DNA of 64,000 nt from assembly GCA_022072145.1 (NCBI GenBank), contig JAJVIG010000023.1, forward strand, positions 17,553 to 81,552, given 5' to 3'. This document shows, in pieces, positions 52,587 through 60,668 of this stretch. Position numbers and translations under genes: made by a program. Position 1 is the first letter of the stretch, and each line of letters begins with the position of its first letter. Origin of the DNA: Pseudomonadales bacterium (GTDB lineage Bacteria > Pseudomonadota > Gammaproteobacteria > Pseudomonadales > UBA5518). Below the pieces are notes generated by a model, which saw only the letters and a list, made by a program, of their open reading frames with translations, was not told the origin of the DNA and did not search any database.

Positions 52587-53609
52587 TCAGCTCTTCAGCG
52601 TTTCCGACGGGCACTCGCCGAAGCGCCTGCGGTATTCGACCGCGAAGCGTCCGAGTTGCCTGAAGCCGGCATCGAGCGCGATGCGCGTGACGCTGTCCGA
52701 CGGGTCCGCGACCTTCAACATACGGTGTGCCATCTCGAGTCGCGTGGTCTTCAGGTGCTGCATCGGCGAGATGTTGCGGAACTCCTGGAATCCCCGGTAC
52801 AGCGAGCGTGGACTGACGCCGCAGTGGGCCGCCAGATCCTCGATGGTGATGTTCTCGTTGTAGTGCGCGGCGATGTACTCCTCGGCGCGCTTCACGTGCC
52901 GCGGCAATATGCACGGCTCGCGGTTCAGCAACTGCTCGGTGTAGTTGTGCGGCTGCAGGTAGAGCAGCGAGTTGACCAGCAGCTGCTCCAGCTGGCGCAG
53001 CAGTGTGATCCCGTGCGGCAGCGCCGCAGCGAGGTGCGCCTGTTCGGCGACGTGCCTGACCGTGTTCCACCACGAGATGCCTGCCGGGGAACGCATGTCC
53101 ATACCGAGTTCGAACATGATCGGCTCGCCGAGCGGACGCTCCAGCGCGTTGGCGAGCGCCTGCTCCAGCAGTGCGCGTTCCAGGCGAACCTGCACCTGCC
53201 AGCAGTTCGCGCGCCAGCTCATCCGCACCGGAACGCTGGGGCTCAGCACCGAGCCGAGGTTCGGGTCGGAGTGGATCGACTGGGCACCGCAGACCGCGTG
53301 CGTCATGCCGCGCACCGGCGTCTGCACGAGGAAGAAGTTCTGCAGATCACCGGGCTCGATGACCATGTCGGAGCCGTAGCCGAGGCAGTTGACCGAGGCG
53401 CGCAGCAAGGGTACGTGGTAGAAGTAGGTGTCGAGGCGGCGGTCACGCCCGATGAAGTCCAGGCGATGGCGCGTGTAGAGCGCGGTGACCTTTTCCCTGG
53501 CCTCGTCGAGCTCGTTGGTGTGGAACAGCAGGCGCTCGTGGAACGAGCCGATCGCCATCGCCGGCAACGCGCCGGCGATGGCGCCTTCGTGGACATCTGT
53601 GCCGGTCAT
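52587..53609 (-). CDS. AraC-family transcriptional regulator
   Basis: 340 residues. An N-terminal cupin-like sensing domain of the AraC_binding_2 type (about 1-210) is followed by a C-terminal double helix-turn-helix (about 240-338: ITIEDLAAHCGVSPRSLYRGFQEF and SVTRIALDAGFRQLGRFAVEYRRRFG). ATG 53609 has AAGG 8 nt ahead; the TTG at 53627 is less likely. It lies upstream of the TonB receptor gene on the same strand and is the first candidate for its control. Confidence 0.92.
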   Translation of the reverse strand: MTGTDVHEGAIAGALPAMAIGSFHERLLFHTNELDEAREKVTALYTRHRLDFIGRDRRLDTYFYHVPLLRASVNCLGYGSDMVIEPGDLQNFFLVQTPVRGMTHAVCGAQSIHSDPNLGSVLSPSVPVRMSWRANCWQVQVRLERALLEQALANALERPLGEPIMFELGMDMRSPAGISWWNTVRHVAEQAHLAAALPHGITLLRQLEQLLVNSLLYLQPHNYTEQLLNREPCILPRHVKRAEEYIAAHYNENITIEDLAAHCGVSPRSLYRGFQEFRNISPMQHLKTTRLEMAHRMLKVADPSDSVTRIALDAGFRQLGRFAVEYRRRFGECPSETLKS

Positions 53610-53656
53610 TGTTATCGCCTTGTGCAACCGATGGTTCAGGTCACCATTCTTGTCCT

Positions 53657-53687
53657 GCTATATGCACCATTTCGACAGTCGAATCAA
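53657..53687 (-). promoter_or_regulatory. Promoter of the AraC gene with internal palindrome
   Basis: On the minus strand TTGATT (53682-53687) is followed at 17-19 bp by CATATA/TATAGC (around 53657-53664). The spacer contains the 13-bp perfect palindrome TTCGACAGTCGAA (53671-53683). A repressor or autoregulator bound there would block RNA polymerase. Confidence 0.45.
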
Positions 53688-53760
53688 TGGACTTCCGCGT
53701 CATTCCGGGCGCTGTGCCGGGTTCCCGCAGCGCAGCGCCCGGAGGATCGATCGGTACCGA

Positions 53761-54840
53761 TCAGCCCGCTGCCGGGCGCAGTCGCGGCAGCACCTGCTCG
53801 CCGAACAGGCGAATGGTCTCCAGGTTGTCCTCCTGGCTCGCGCCCACCACTTCGAGCATCGGCAGGTTCAGTCCGGCGTCGACGAGTTCCTGCGTGATCT
53901 CGAGGCATTCGTCGGGCGTGCCGGAGATCACCGTGAAGCGGCGCTGCATCTCGTCGGTGACCAGGTGCGCGACCTTGTCCTGCGTGCCGTCGGCGATCGC
54001 CTTGCGGAACGGATCCCAGGTCGAGTCCGGCAGGCCGGAACCGGCCAGGATGGTGTCGTTCTTGATGTTGCGCAGCTTGTTGACGATGTAGGTACCGGTG
54101 TAGCTGCGCGTTGCCGCCTTCGCCTTCGCGCCGTCCTTCGCGCAGGCCGCCAGGATCACGCCGCCGACCGGGAAGTCCGCCGGCAGCGTGCGTCCGACCT
54201 GGGCCGCGCCCTTGGCCATGTTGTCGCGTGCGTACTTCACGAAGGCCGGGGAGGTCAGGCCCGCGAGCAGCATGCCGTCGCTCTCGCGCCCGGCCAGGCG
54301 CTGCATGAACGGACCGGTCGCGCCGACGTAGATCGGGATCTCGGTGCGCAGGCCGTCGCGTGCGCGATCGTAGGCGGGCATCGAGGATTCGAACAACTCG
54401 CCCTTGTACGCGAACTGCTTGCCCGAGAACACGCGCCGCATGATTTCCAGCGATTCGTGGTGCACCGGGACCGGTTTCATCTTCTCGATGTCGTACTCGA
54501 GGTACTCGATCCCGACCTTGCCGACCCCGATGCCCATGATGAAGCGCCCGTCGGACAGTTCGTCGATCGCGGCGCACTCCGAGGCCTGGATGGTCGGATG
54601 GCGCATGTACGGCGAGGTGATGCCGAGCCCGATCGGGATGCTGCGCGTGGCCATCGCCACCGCGGCCAGCGTCGCGAAGCAGCCGCGCGCCTCGAGCCCG
54701 TACTGGCGGAACCAGTGGTACGCCTCCGCGATCCAGAAACCGCCACCGAAGCCCGATTCCTCGGACTGCCGCGCGTAGGCCTGCATGGCCTTCAGCGGCT
54801 CGTACGATTTGAAAATGATGCCGACCTTGACCTGTCCCAT
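53761..54840 (-). CDS. LLM class flavin-dependent oxidoreductase
   Basis: 359 residues, luciferase-like barrel with GGGFWIAEAYHWFRQYG, IPIGLGITSPYMRHP and GRFIMGIGVGKVGIEYLEYD. It resembles F420-dependent methylene-tetrahydromethanopterin reductase-like proteins. The flavin or F420 cofactor is not certain, and no F420 synthesis genes are in the window. It follows the DRE-TIM gene in one minus-strand unit behind operator A (56169-56225), so it belongs to the catabolic island. Confidence 0.85.
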   Translation of the reverse strand: MGQVKVGIIFKSYEPLKAMQAYARQSEESGFGGGFWIAEAYHWFRQYGLEARGCFATLAAVAMATRSIPIGLGITSPYMRHPTIQASECAAIDELSDGRFIMGIGVGKVGIEYLEYDIEKMKPVPVHHESLEIMRRVFSGKQFAYKGELFESSMPAYDRARDGLRTEIPIYVGATGPFMQRLAGRESDGMLLAGLTSPAFVKYARDNMAKGAAQVGRTLPADFPVGGVILAACAKDGAKAKAATRSYTGTYIVNKLRNIKNDTILAGSGLPDSTWDPFRKAIADGTQDKVAHLVTDEMQRRFTVISGTPDECLEITQELVDAGLNLPMLEVVGASQEDNLETIRLFGEQVLPRLRPAAG

Positions 54841-54898
54841 CTCGAATCTCCTTTCTTGTCGTGAAGGCCGCCACCGGGACCGGGTGCGGCCCGGTGAA

Positions 54899-56095
54899 TC
54901 AGTCCGTCGCCGCCACGATGGCGACGAACTCCCGATCGTCGAGCAGCCGCCTGGCCGCCGTCGCCTGCGCCTTGACCTGTTCGAGGATCGCCGCGTGCCG
55001 CTCGACCGGCACCTCCAGCCCGAGTTCCTCGAGCTTCAGCCGGATGTTCGCGAGTCCGCTCTTCTTGCCGAGCACGATGCGACGCTCGGCCGCGACGATG
55101 TCGGCCGCGTACGGTTCGATCGCCTCGGGAATGTGGAACTGCGCCGCGACCGCGCCGCTCTCGCGCGTGTAGAGGTGTTCGCCGACGACCGGCTTCCAGC
55201 CGTCGACCGTGTAGTTGCCCGCCTGCTGCACGAGGCGCGAGACTTCGCGGGCCTTCGTGAGGTCGATCTCGACCGGGACGTCGTACAGGCACTGCAGCGC
55301 GAGCGCGACCTCGCAGATGTCGGCATTCCCGGCGCGCTCGCCCATGCCGTTGATCGTTCCCTGGATCCAGTCCGCGCCGCCGCGCACGGCGGCGATCGCC
55401 GATGCGGTGGCCAGTCCGAAGTCGTTGTGTCCGTGCCAGTGCAGCGCAACCGACGGGCCGATCCACGACCTGACCTCGGCGATCAGGTACTCGACCGCCT
55501 CGGGTGCGCAGGCGCCGATGGTGTCGACCACCGAGATCTCGTCGGCGCCGGCGTCGAGTGCGGCGAGGTAGGTTTCACGCAGGAACGCCAGGTCGCTGCG
55601 CGTGCTGTCGACGGCGAAGAAGTTCACGCGCTCGATGCCGTGGCTCTTGGCGTGCCTGACCGAGGCGCGGACGCGTTCGAGCACCTGCTGGCGCGTGAAG
55701 CCGTAGGCCTTCATCTTCAGTTCGCTGGTCGAGATCTCGATCAGCGTGTAGCGCGTGCCGAGTTCGATGTGCGCGTCGATGTCGGCCTGCACGCAGCGCG
55801 CGAAGCCCCAGATCTCCGACGGCAGCTTCGCGGCGAGGATCTTGGCCACCGCCCGCGTGTCCTCGTCCGAGACGCGCGGGAAACCCGACTCGATGCGGCT
55901 CACGCCCAGCTCGGCGATCTTGCACGCGATCGCGAATTTCTGCTCGGCGCTGAAGCACACGCCGACCGATTGCTCGCCGTCGCGCAGCGTGGTGTCGTAG
56001 AAGCGGATCGTGCGGCTGCGGTCGAAGCCCGCCTGCACGCGCTCCAGCGCGTTCAGCGAGCTGGTCCAGATCCGGTCGGCGGAAATCGTTCCCAT
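54899..56095 (-). CDS. DRE-TIM metallolyase family protein (homocitrate/isopropylmalate synthase-like)
   Basis: 398 residues. The catalytic barrel opens with RFYDTTLRDGEQ, carries the metal ligands HWHGHNDFGLA, and continues with NGMGERAGNADICEV. A shortened C-terminal part shows no full LeuA regulatory domain. Members condense acetyl-CoA with 2-oxoacids or run retro-aldol cleavages. Biosynthetic homocitrate or citramalate synthase cannot be excluded, but its place in the island suggests a catabolic aldol step. Start ATG 56095; the longer frame has no conserved leader. Confidence 0.82.
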   Translation of the reverse strand: MGTISADRIWTSSLNALERVQAGFDRSRTIRFYDTTLRDGEQSVGVCFSAEQKFAIACKIAELGVSRIESGFPRVSDEDTRAVAKILAAKLPSEIWGFARCVQADIDAHIELGTRYTLIEISTSELKMKAYGFTRQQVLERVRASVRHAKSHGIERVNFFAVDSTRSDLAFLRETYLAALDAGADEISVVDTIGACAPEAVEYLIAEVRSWIGPSVALHWHGHNDFGLATASAIAAVRGGADWIQGTINGMGERAGNADICEVALALQCLYDVPVEIDLTKAREVSRLVQQAGNYTVDGWKPVVGEHLYTRESGAVAAQFHIPEAIEPYAADIVAAERRIVLGKKSGLANIRLKLEELGLEVPVERHAAILEQVKAQATAARRLLDDREFVAIVAATD

Positions 56096-56168
56096 CGTGC
56101 GACACCCCGTGTCGGTTGCTGATCGCGGCGATCGCACGTCCTCGAGGAAAACGATGCGACCGGCACGA

Positions 56169-56225
56169 ATGCTAAGCAAAGCCCCGCGGGCTGTCTTGTC
56201 TGCGAACGTGCGATTCGTTGACCGT
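56169..56225 (-). promoter_or_regulatory. Operator/promoter A of the catabolic island
   Basis: On the minus strand, half-sites GTCAAC (56217-56222) and GACAAG (56195-56200) are 22 bp apart. A -10-like TAGCAT (56169-56174) lies 18 bp past the CAAGAC end. The block 56193-56225 is 28/33 identical to operator B. It lies 98 nt upstream of the DRE-TIM gene. Confidence 0.65.
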
Positions 56226-56241
56226 CAAGGCAGCGTGCGCG

Positions 56242-57123
56242 TCAGGGCGCGCCGGCGCCCTGCACGAACCAGTCGTAGATCTCGCCCGCGGTCGCGAACC
56301 ACACGTCGTCGTGTGCGCGCATGTGGTCGAAGGCAGCCTCGAAATAGCCGATGCGGTGCGGCACGCCCATGATGTACGGATGTACGCTCATCGACATCAC
56401 GCGCGGCTGGTCGAGTCCTTCACGGTAGAGGCGGTCGAACTGGTCGATCACCCGCTGCAGCCACACGCGTGACTCGTGCTGGTGCACGACCATCATCGGC
56501 AGATCGCTGAGTTCCATCGTGTAGGGCATCGCCACTACCGGGTGCGAGGCGGTGCGCAACGTCACCGGCTGCTCGTCCATCGGCCAGTCGGTCACGTAAC
56601 GGAAACCCGCCTCGGCGAGGTAATCCAGGGTGTCCAGCGTCTCCTGCAGCCCCGGCCCCAGCCAGCCCCTGGGCGTGCTTCCCGTGTACTGGCGCAGCAC
56701 CTCGAAGGAATCGCGGATGTTCTTGCGCTGATCGGCCACCGTGTGCAGCGCGGCCTGGTGGTAGCCGTGGCCCATGAACTCCCAGCCGGCATCGCGCATC
56801 GCGCGCGCCACCGGCTCGCCGGGCCCCAGGCACACGCGCGCGTTGATCGCCACGCTGGCACGCAGCCCGCGGCTGCCTAGCGCCTCCATCAGGCGCCAGA
56901 TCCCGACCCGCATGCCGTACTCGTGCCAGGCCCAGTTCGGAATGTTCGGCACCGTGGAGACGCCGGCCGGCGAGGTCACGTACTCGCGCGGCACGGGCTT
57001 GTCGATGTCCCATTCCTCGACGTTGACCACCGTGTACACGGCGATGCGCTTGTCCCCGGGCAGTCGCCAGCGCGGGCGCGTGGTGATCGCCGAGTAGTCG
57101 AAGCGTTCGTGGGGGCGTTGCAT
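56242..57123 (-). CDS. Polysaccharide-deacetylase-fold hydrolase (NodB/PuuE-like)
   Basis: 293 residues. The fold is recognised from YTVVNVEEWDIDKP, NARVCLGPGEPVARAM, WEFMGHGYHQAAL and MSVHPYIMGVPHRIGYF, a pattern shared with PuuE-type allantoinase-like proteins rather than chitin deacetylases. It would hydrolyse a C-N bond of a small amide or cyclic ureide; this is inference. Third gene of the unit FAH-M20-deacetylase reading leftward from operator B. Confidence 0.8.
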   Translation of the reverse strand: MQRPHERFDYSAITTRPRWRLPGDKRIAVYTVVNVEEWDIDKPVPREYVTSPAGVSTVPNIPNWAWHEYGMRVGIWRLMEALGSRGLRASVAINARVCLGPGEPVARAMRDAGWEFMGHGYHQAALHTVADQRKNIRDSFEVLRQYTGSTPRGWLGPGLQETLDTLDYLAEAGFRYVTDWPMDEQPVTLRTASHPVVAMPYTMELSDLPMMVVHQHESRVWLQRVIDQFDRLYREGLDQPRVMSMSVHPYIMGVPHRIGYFEAAFDHMRAHDDVWFATAGEIYDWFVQGAGAP

Positions 57124-57162
57124 GACCTTCGCGTCCTCCTGCGCCCGCCGCGCGGCATCCGC

Positions 57163-58431
57163 TCAGGCGGACGCGCCGCAGACCTGCATGATCGTCTGGA
57201 TGTAGACCCGGATGATATCGAGCATGTCGCCGATGTGCACCGCTTCGCCCTGGTGGGTCGAGAAGCCGGCACCACCGCTGCGGATGCGCCCGGCCGAGCC
57301 GTAATTCACGGTCGGGATGCCGTAGCGGTTCATGTGCGCGGCGTCGCTCATCCACGTCTCGACGCCGAACTGCGGCGCCTGCCCGAGCTGGTCGGTATGC
57401 GCGCGCACGATGTTGCGGATCAGTTCGTGGTCGTCCGGGATCGAGGTGCCCGGCACGGTCATGTACGGCTCGACGCGCGTGCCCGCGAGCTGCGGATGCT
57501 CGGCCACGACGGCGGCCACCAGTTCGCGCACCTCGTTGTAGGCGGCGAGCGGCAGCGCATCAGGCAGCGTGCGCACGTCCATGTAGATCACGCAGTTGTC
57601 CGGCGTGCGCGCGCCGCGCCAGCTCCAGCCGCCCTCGATCGCCGAGACGTTGACGCGCGGGCGGAAATCGTCGAGACGGTTGCGTTCGCAGTAGCCCGGG
57701 ATCCAGTCGTGGATCGCGTCGAGCACCTTGCGGGCGCGGTTGATCGCGTTGCGATCGACCTCGGACCAGGCGGTGTGGATCAGGTGTCCGGGAACGGTGA
57801 TCTTCACCCAGGTGCTGCCGCAGTGGCGCGGGATCAGCATCATGTTGGTCGGTTCGCCGAGGATGCAGAAATCGGCGATCGCGCCGTGCGTGATCGCGTA
57901 CTTGGTGCCCACGCCGTAGCCCTGGAACTGCGGGCCGTCATGGTCGTTGACCGGTGCCTTCTCGATCTCGCCGGCCACGCCGGCGATCACCACGTCGCCG
58001 CCGAGGCGGATGCCGGCGGCGCGGATCGCCTCGACCGCAACCACGTAGGTGGCGAGCGCGCTCTTCATGTTGAACGAGCCCATGCCATAGATCCACTCGT
58101 CGTCGACCAGCGTGCCCTTGCACTGGTAGCCGATGCCGCGGTGCGCCTGCTCGGGGCCGAAGGAGGTGTCCATGTGGCCGTTGAACATGAGCGAGCGGCC
58201 ACTGCCCGTACCCTGCAGCCGGCCGATCGCGTTGTAGCGCGCGTCGCCGATCGGCTGCAGCGTGGCATCGAAACCCGACTGGCGCAGCACCTCGTGGTAG
58301 GCGCGCGCCATGTCTCCCTCGAAGCCGGTCGGGCTGGGGATGTCGACCAGTTGCATCACCAGGCGGACCAGGCGGTCACGGTCGATCTTCGCGATGGCCC
58401 TCTGGACCAGATCCACGTCTAGCTTCTGCAT
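57163..58431 (-). CDS. M20-family metallohydrolase (ArgE/DapE-like)
   Basis: 422 residues. The metal-binding region has FNGHMDTSFG, with His and Asp, and a Glu pair region AGEIEKAP. The bridging-Asp motif reads GSFNMKSA, with Asn where DapE/ArgE have Asp (ADMKG). It belongs to the M20 set that cleaves N-acyl or carbamoyl groups. GAGGAG lies 7 nt before ATG 58431. It sits between the FAH and deacetylase-fold genes, consistent with serial C-N bond hydrolysis. Confidence 0.85.
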   Translation of the reverse strand: MQKLDVDLVQRAIAKIDRDRLVRLVMQLVDIPSPTGFEGDMARAYHEVLRQSGFDATLQPIGDARYNAIGRLQGTGSGRSLMFNGHMDTSFGPEQAHRGIGYQCKGTLVDDEWIYGMGSFNMKSALATYVVAVEAIRAAGIRLGGDVVIAGVAGEIEKAPVNDHDGPQFQGYGVGTKYAITHGAIADFCILGEPTNMMLIPRHCGSTWVKITVPGHLIHTAWSEVDRNAINRARKVLDAIHDWIPGYCERNRLDDFRPRVNVSAIEGGWSWRGARTPDNCVIYMDVRTLPDALPLAAYNEVRELVAAVVAEHPQLAGTRVEPYMTVPGTSIPDDHELIRNIVRAHTDQLGQAPQFGVETWMSDAAHMNRYGIPTVNYGSAGRIRSGGAGFSTHQGEAVHIGDMLDIIRVYIQTIMQVCGASA

Positions 58432-58455
58432 GTGCTTGCTCCTCGGCAACGGTGT

Positions 58456-59361
58456 TCAGGCGATCGGCGTGACGAGGCAGCCCAGCGACTGCACGTGCGC
58501 CTCGATCAGGTCGCCGGCCTTCAGCCAGTTGCGGACCTTCATTCCCGAGATCACGCCGGGCGGGCTGCCGGTGGTGATCACGTCGCCGGGCTCGAGGGTG
58601 ATGTTCGACCACCACGCGACCAGCTCGGCGATCTTGTAGTGCATGTTCTTCGTGCTGGAGTTCTGGCGCAGCTCACCGTTCAGGTACAGCTTCATGTCCA
58701 GATTGTTCACGTCGTCGATCTCGTCGAGCGTGACCATCCACGGGCCGAGCGGGCAGGACCCGTCGAAACTCTTGCCGAGCAGGATCACGTTGTTCGCGTG
58801 TTCGCGCGCCTGGATGTCGCGCGCAGACAGGTCGTTGAAGATCGTGAGTCCGGCGACGTGTTCGAGCGCGTCCTCGACGCGCACGCGCAGCGCCTTCTTG
58901 CCGATGATGATCCCCACCTCGATCTCGTAGTCGAGCTGGCGCGTGAACGGCGGAGGCGTGACCGCCTCGCCGCTGCCGACCACGCACGAGGGCGCCTCGA
59001 GGAAGCCGGTGGGGTGCTCGTAGTGGAACTGGTCCCAGTCGTGCTCTTTCCACTCCGGCGCTTCCCAGGTGGTCAGTTCGTCGAGGTGCGAGCGGAAGTT
59101 GCACGAAGTGTGGATGATCTTGCCCGGACGCGGCACCGGCGACAGCAGCTCGATCGCATCGGGCGCGTAGCTGCAGGCATCGGGAGCGGCCGAGGCGAGC
59201 ACGGCGCGCACGTGCTCGACCGCGCCGGTGCGCAGCACCTCGATCATCGAGTCCGGCACGCTGCCGCCGGCGAGGGCGACGACATCGCGGTAGTTGCGGC
59301 CATCGAACACGCCGACGGTCTGCTTGCCGGTGGACTTGATCCTGAATGTCGCGAGTTTCAT
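58456..59361 (-). CDS. Fumarylacetoacetate hydrolase (FAH)-family protein
   Basis: 301 residues. The C-terminal FAH domain (about 95-300) has the metal and active-site pattern LDYEIEVGIIIGK, FNDLSARDIQ, GKSFDGSCPLGPW and GDVITTGSPPGV. Members cleave C-C bonds of 1,3-diketo acids, hydrate dienoates or decarboxylate. It is the first gene behind operator B. ATG 59361 (MKLATFRIKS) is the family start; the longer frame is a leader shadow. Confidence 0.9.
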   Translation of the reverse strand: MKLATFRIKSTGKQTVGVFDGRNYRDVVALAGGSVPDSMIEVLRTGAVEHVRAVLASAAPDACSYAPDAIELLSPVPRPGKIIHTSCNFRSHLDELTTWEAPEWKEHDWDQFHYEHPTGFLEAPSCVVGSGEAVTPPPFTRQLDYEIEVGIIIGKKALRVRVEDALEHVAGLTIFNDLSARDIQAREHANNVILLGKSFDGSCPLGPWMVTLDEIDDVNNLDMKLYLNGELRQNSSTKNMHYKIAELVAWWSNITLEPGDVITTGSPPGVISGMKVRNWLKAGDLIEAHVQSLGCLVTPIA

Positions 59362-59441
59362 CGCCGGGTTCCTCTTGTTCTGTGATGTCGCGTCGGGTCG
59401 GTCTGCCGGCACTGCGGGCGCCGAACCCCAAGGTCGGGGAA

Positions 59442-59520
59442 ATCTTAGTTGCGCCCGGGCGGGGAGGTCTTGCCTGCCGGCGTGCGATTCGTTGACTGTG
59501 CGTGCAACCCCCCCGATACT
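59442..59520. promoter_or_regulatory. Operator B and divergent promoters (FAH operon and AraC gene)
   Basis: For the minus-strand operon, half-sites GTCAAC (59491-59496) and GGCAAG (59469-59474) are 22 bp apart. TAAGAT (59442-59447) lies 19 bp beyond CAAGAC. For the plus-strand AraC gene, TTGACT (59492-59497), 17 bp and GATACT (59515-59520) form a good promoter. Its -35 overlaps the operator, so the regulator probably controls itself. Confidence 0.65.
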
Positions 59521-59591
59521 TGCGGCCAGCCCATTTTGTTGGTTGATCCAGTTGTCCATCGACGCATTCTCGCGAACCGGAACGGGCCCTC

Positions 59592-60533
59592 ATGGTCGAT
59601 AGCGACGCCTTGCAGGACTCGGTGCGCAAGGCCCACGTGACGGTGGGCACCGAGGTCCGCGATCGCCCGATCCAGAACTTCAGCTGCCGGGAACTGCGGC
59701 TCGCGAAGCTGGAGCTGTTCGACATCACGATCGATCCGATCGTGATCTGCCGCCGCGCGGAGGACATCGCGCAGGACCACATCGACGATTACCTGCTCTC
59801 CACGCAGTTGCAGGGCACGGTGCTGATCAAGCAGGGGGAGTGCGAGTTCACGCAGCACCCGGGAAGCCTGGTCGTGATGTCGGCCGGCGAACCCTACAGC
59901 ATCATCCACACGCAGCCGAGCCACCGGCTGATCCTGCACTTTCCGGCGGCGTTGTTCCGCGAACGCGTGCTCGGCAACCAGAAGGACGGGGTGGTGCGCC
60001 CGCGCATGATGCCCCCGGGCGGCCTGGTACCGGTGGTCTGCGGCATGCTGCGCGCGATCGCGCTGGAGGCCGGCGAGCTCAAGCTGCCGGAACAGTACAC
60101 GTTGGCCGAGAGCCTGCTCGAACTGACGGCAGCTGTCCTGCGCTCCGAGGCCGACGAGGAGTACGAGAAGCACCATTCGCGGCAGTCCGCGCTGTTCCGG
60201 CGCATCCTGGAGTACATGGAAGCCAATTTCATGGACGCCGAGATGACGCCCGAGAAGGTCGCCCGGGCCAACGGGATTTCGATGCGCTACCTGCACAGCC
60301 TGTTCTTCCAGGCGGGCATCTCGGTCAGCAAATGGCTGTGGGACCGGCGATTGCGCGCGGCGCGCGACGATCTGCTCGATCCGAAGCTGCGTCACATGCG
60401 CGTCAGCGAGATCGCGTTCCGGCGCGGCTTCAACGATCCGGCGCACTTCAGCCGCTCGTTCCGCAAGCGCTTCGACGTCTCGCCGTGCAAGCTGCGCCAG
60501 GCGGTCGACATGCCGCACACGGGCAGCGAGTGA
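59592..60533 (+). CDS. AraC-family regulator of the catabolic island
   Basis: 313 residues. An N-terminal AraC_binding_2/cupin-like domain (about 20-190) precedes the C-terminal double helix-turn-helix (about 205-305: MTPEKVARANGISMRYLHSLF and RVSEIAFRRGFNDPAHFSRSFRKRF). It lies between the FAH operon and the ketopantoate-reductase-like genes. Three matching operators at 56169-56225, 59442-59520 and 60571-60626 make it the likely local activator. The inducer is unknown. Confidence 0.92.
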   Translation: MVDSDALQDSVRKAHVTVGTEVRDRPIQNFSCRELRLAKLELFDITIDPIVICRRAEDIAQDHIDDYLLSTQLQGTVLIKQGECEFTQHPGSLVVMSAGEPYSIIHTQPSHRLILHFPAALFRERVLGNQKDGVVRPRMMPPGGLVPVVCGMLRAIALEAGELKLPEQYTLAESLLELTAAVLRSEADEEYEKHHSRQSALFRRILEYMEANFMDAEMTPEKVARANGISMRYLHSLFFQAGISVSKWLWDRRLRAARDDLLDPKLRHMRVSEIAFRRGFNDPAHFSRSFRKRFDVSPCKLRQAVDMPHTGSE

Positions 60534-60570
60534 GCGGCGCCGGCGGGGGGGCGCGCCAGCCTGCGCGGAA

Positions 60571-60626
60571 GATCAAGCGGTTATGCAGTTTCGATCAAGA
60601 CAGCGGACACGCCGCTGCCCTAAGCT
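60571..60626 (+). promoter_or_regulatory. Operator/promoter C of the catabolic island
   Basis: Exact direct repeat GATCAAG at 60571-60577 and 60593-60599 (22 bp). The CAAGAC end (60596-60601) is followed after 19 bp by TAAGCT (60621-60626), 42 nt before the first ketopantoate-reductase-like gene. Geometry equals operators A and B, in opposite orientation. Confidence 0.6.
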
Positions 60627-60668
60627 CGCCGCGTCATCGTTGTTGCGTGGTGATCGGAGCGGGGGCGC

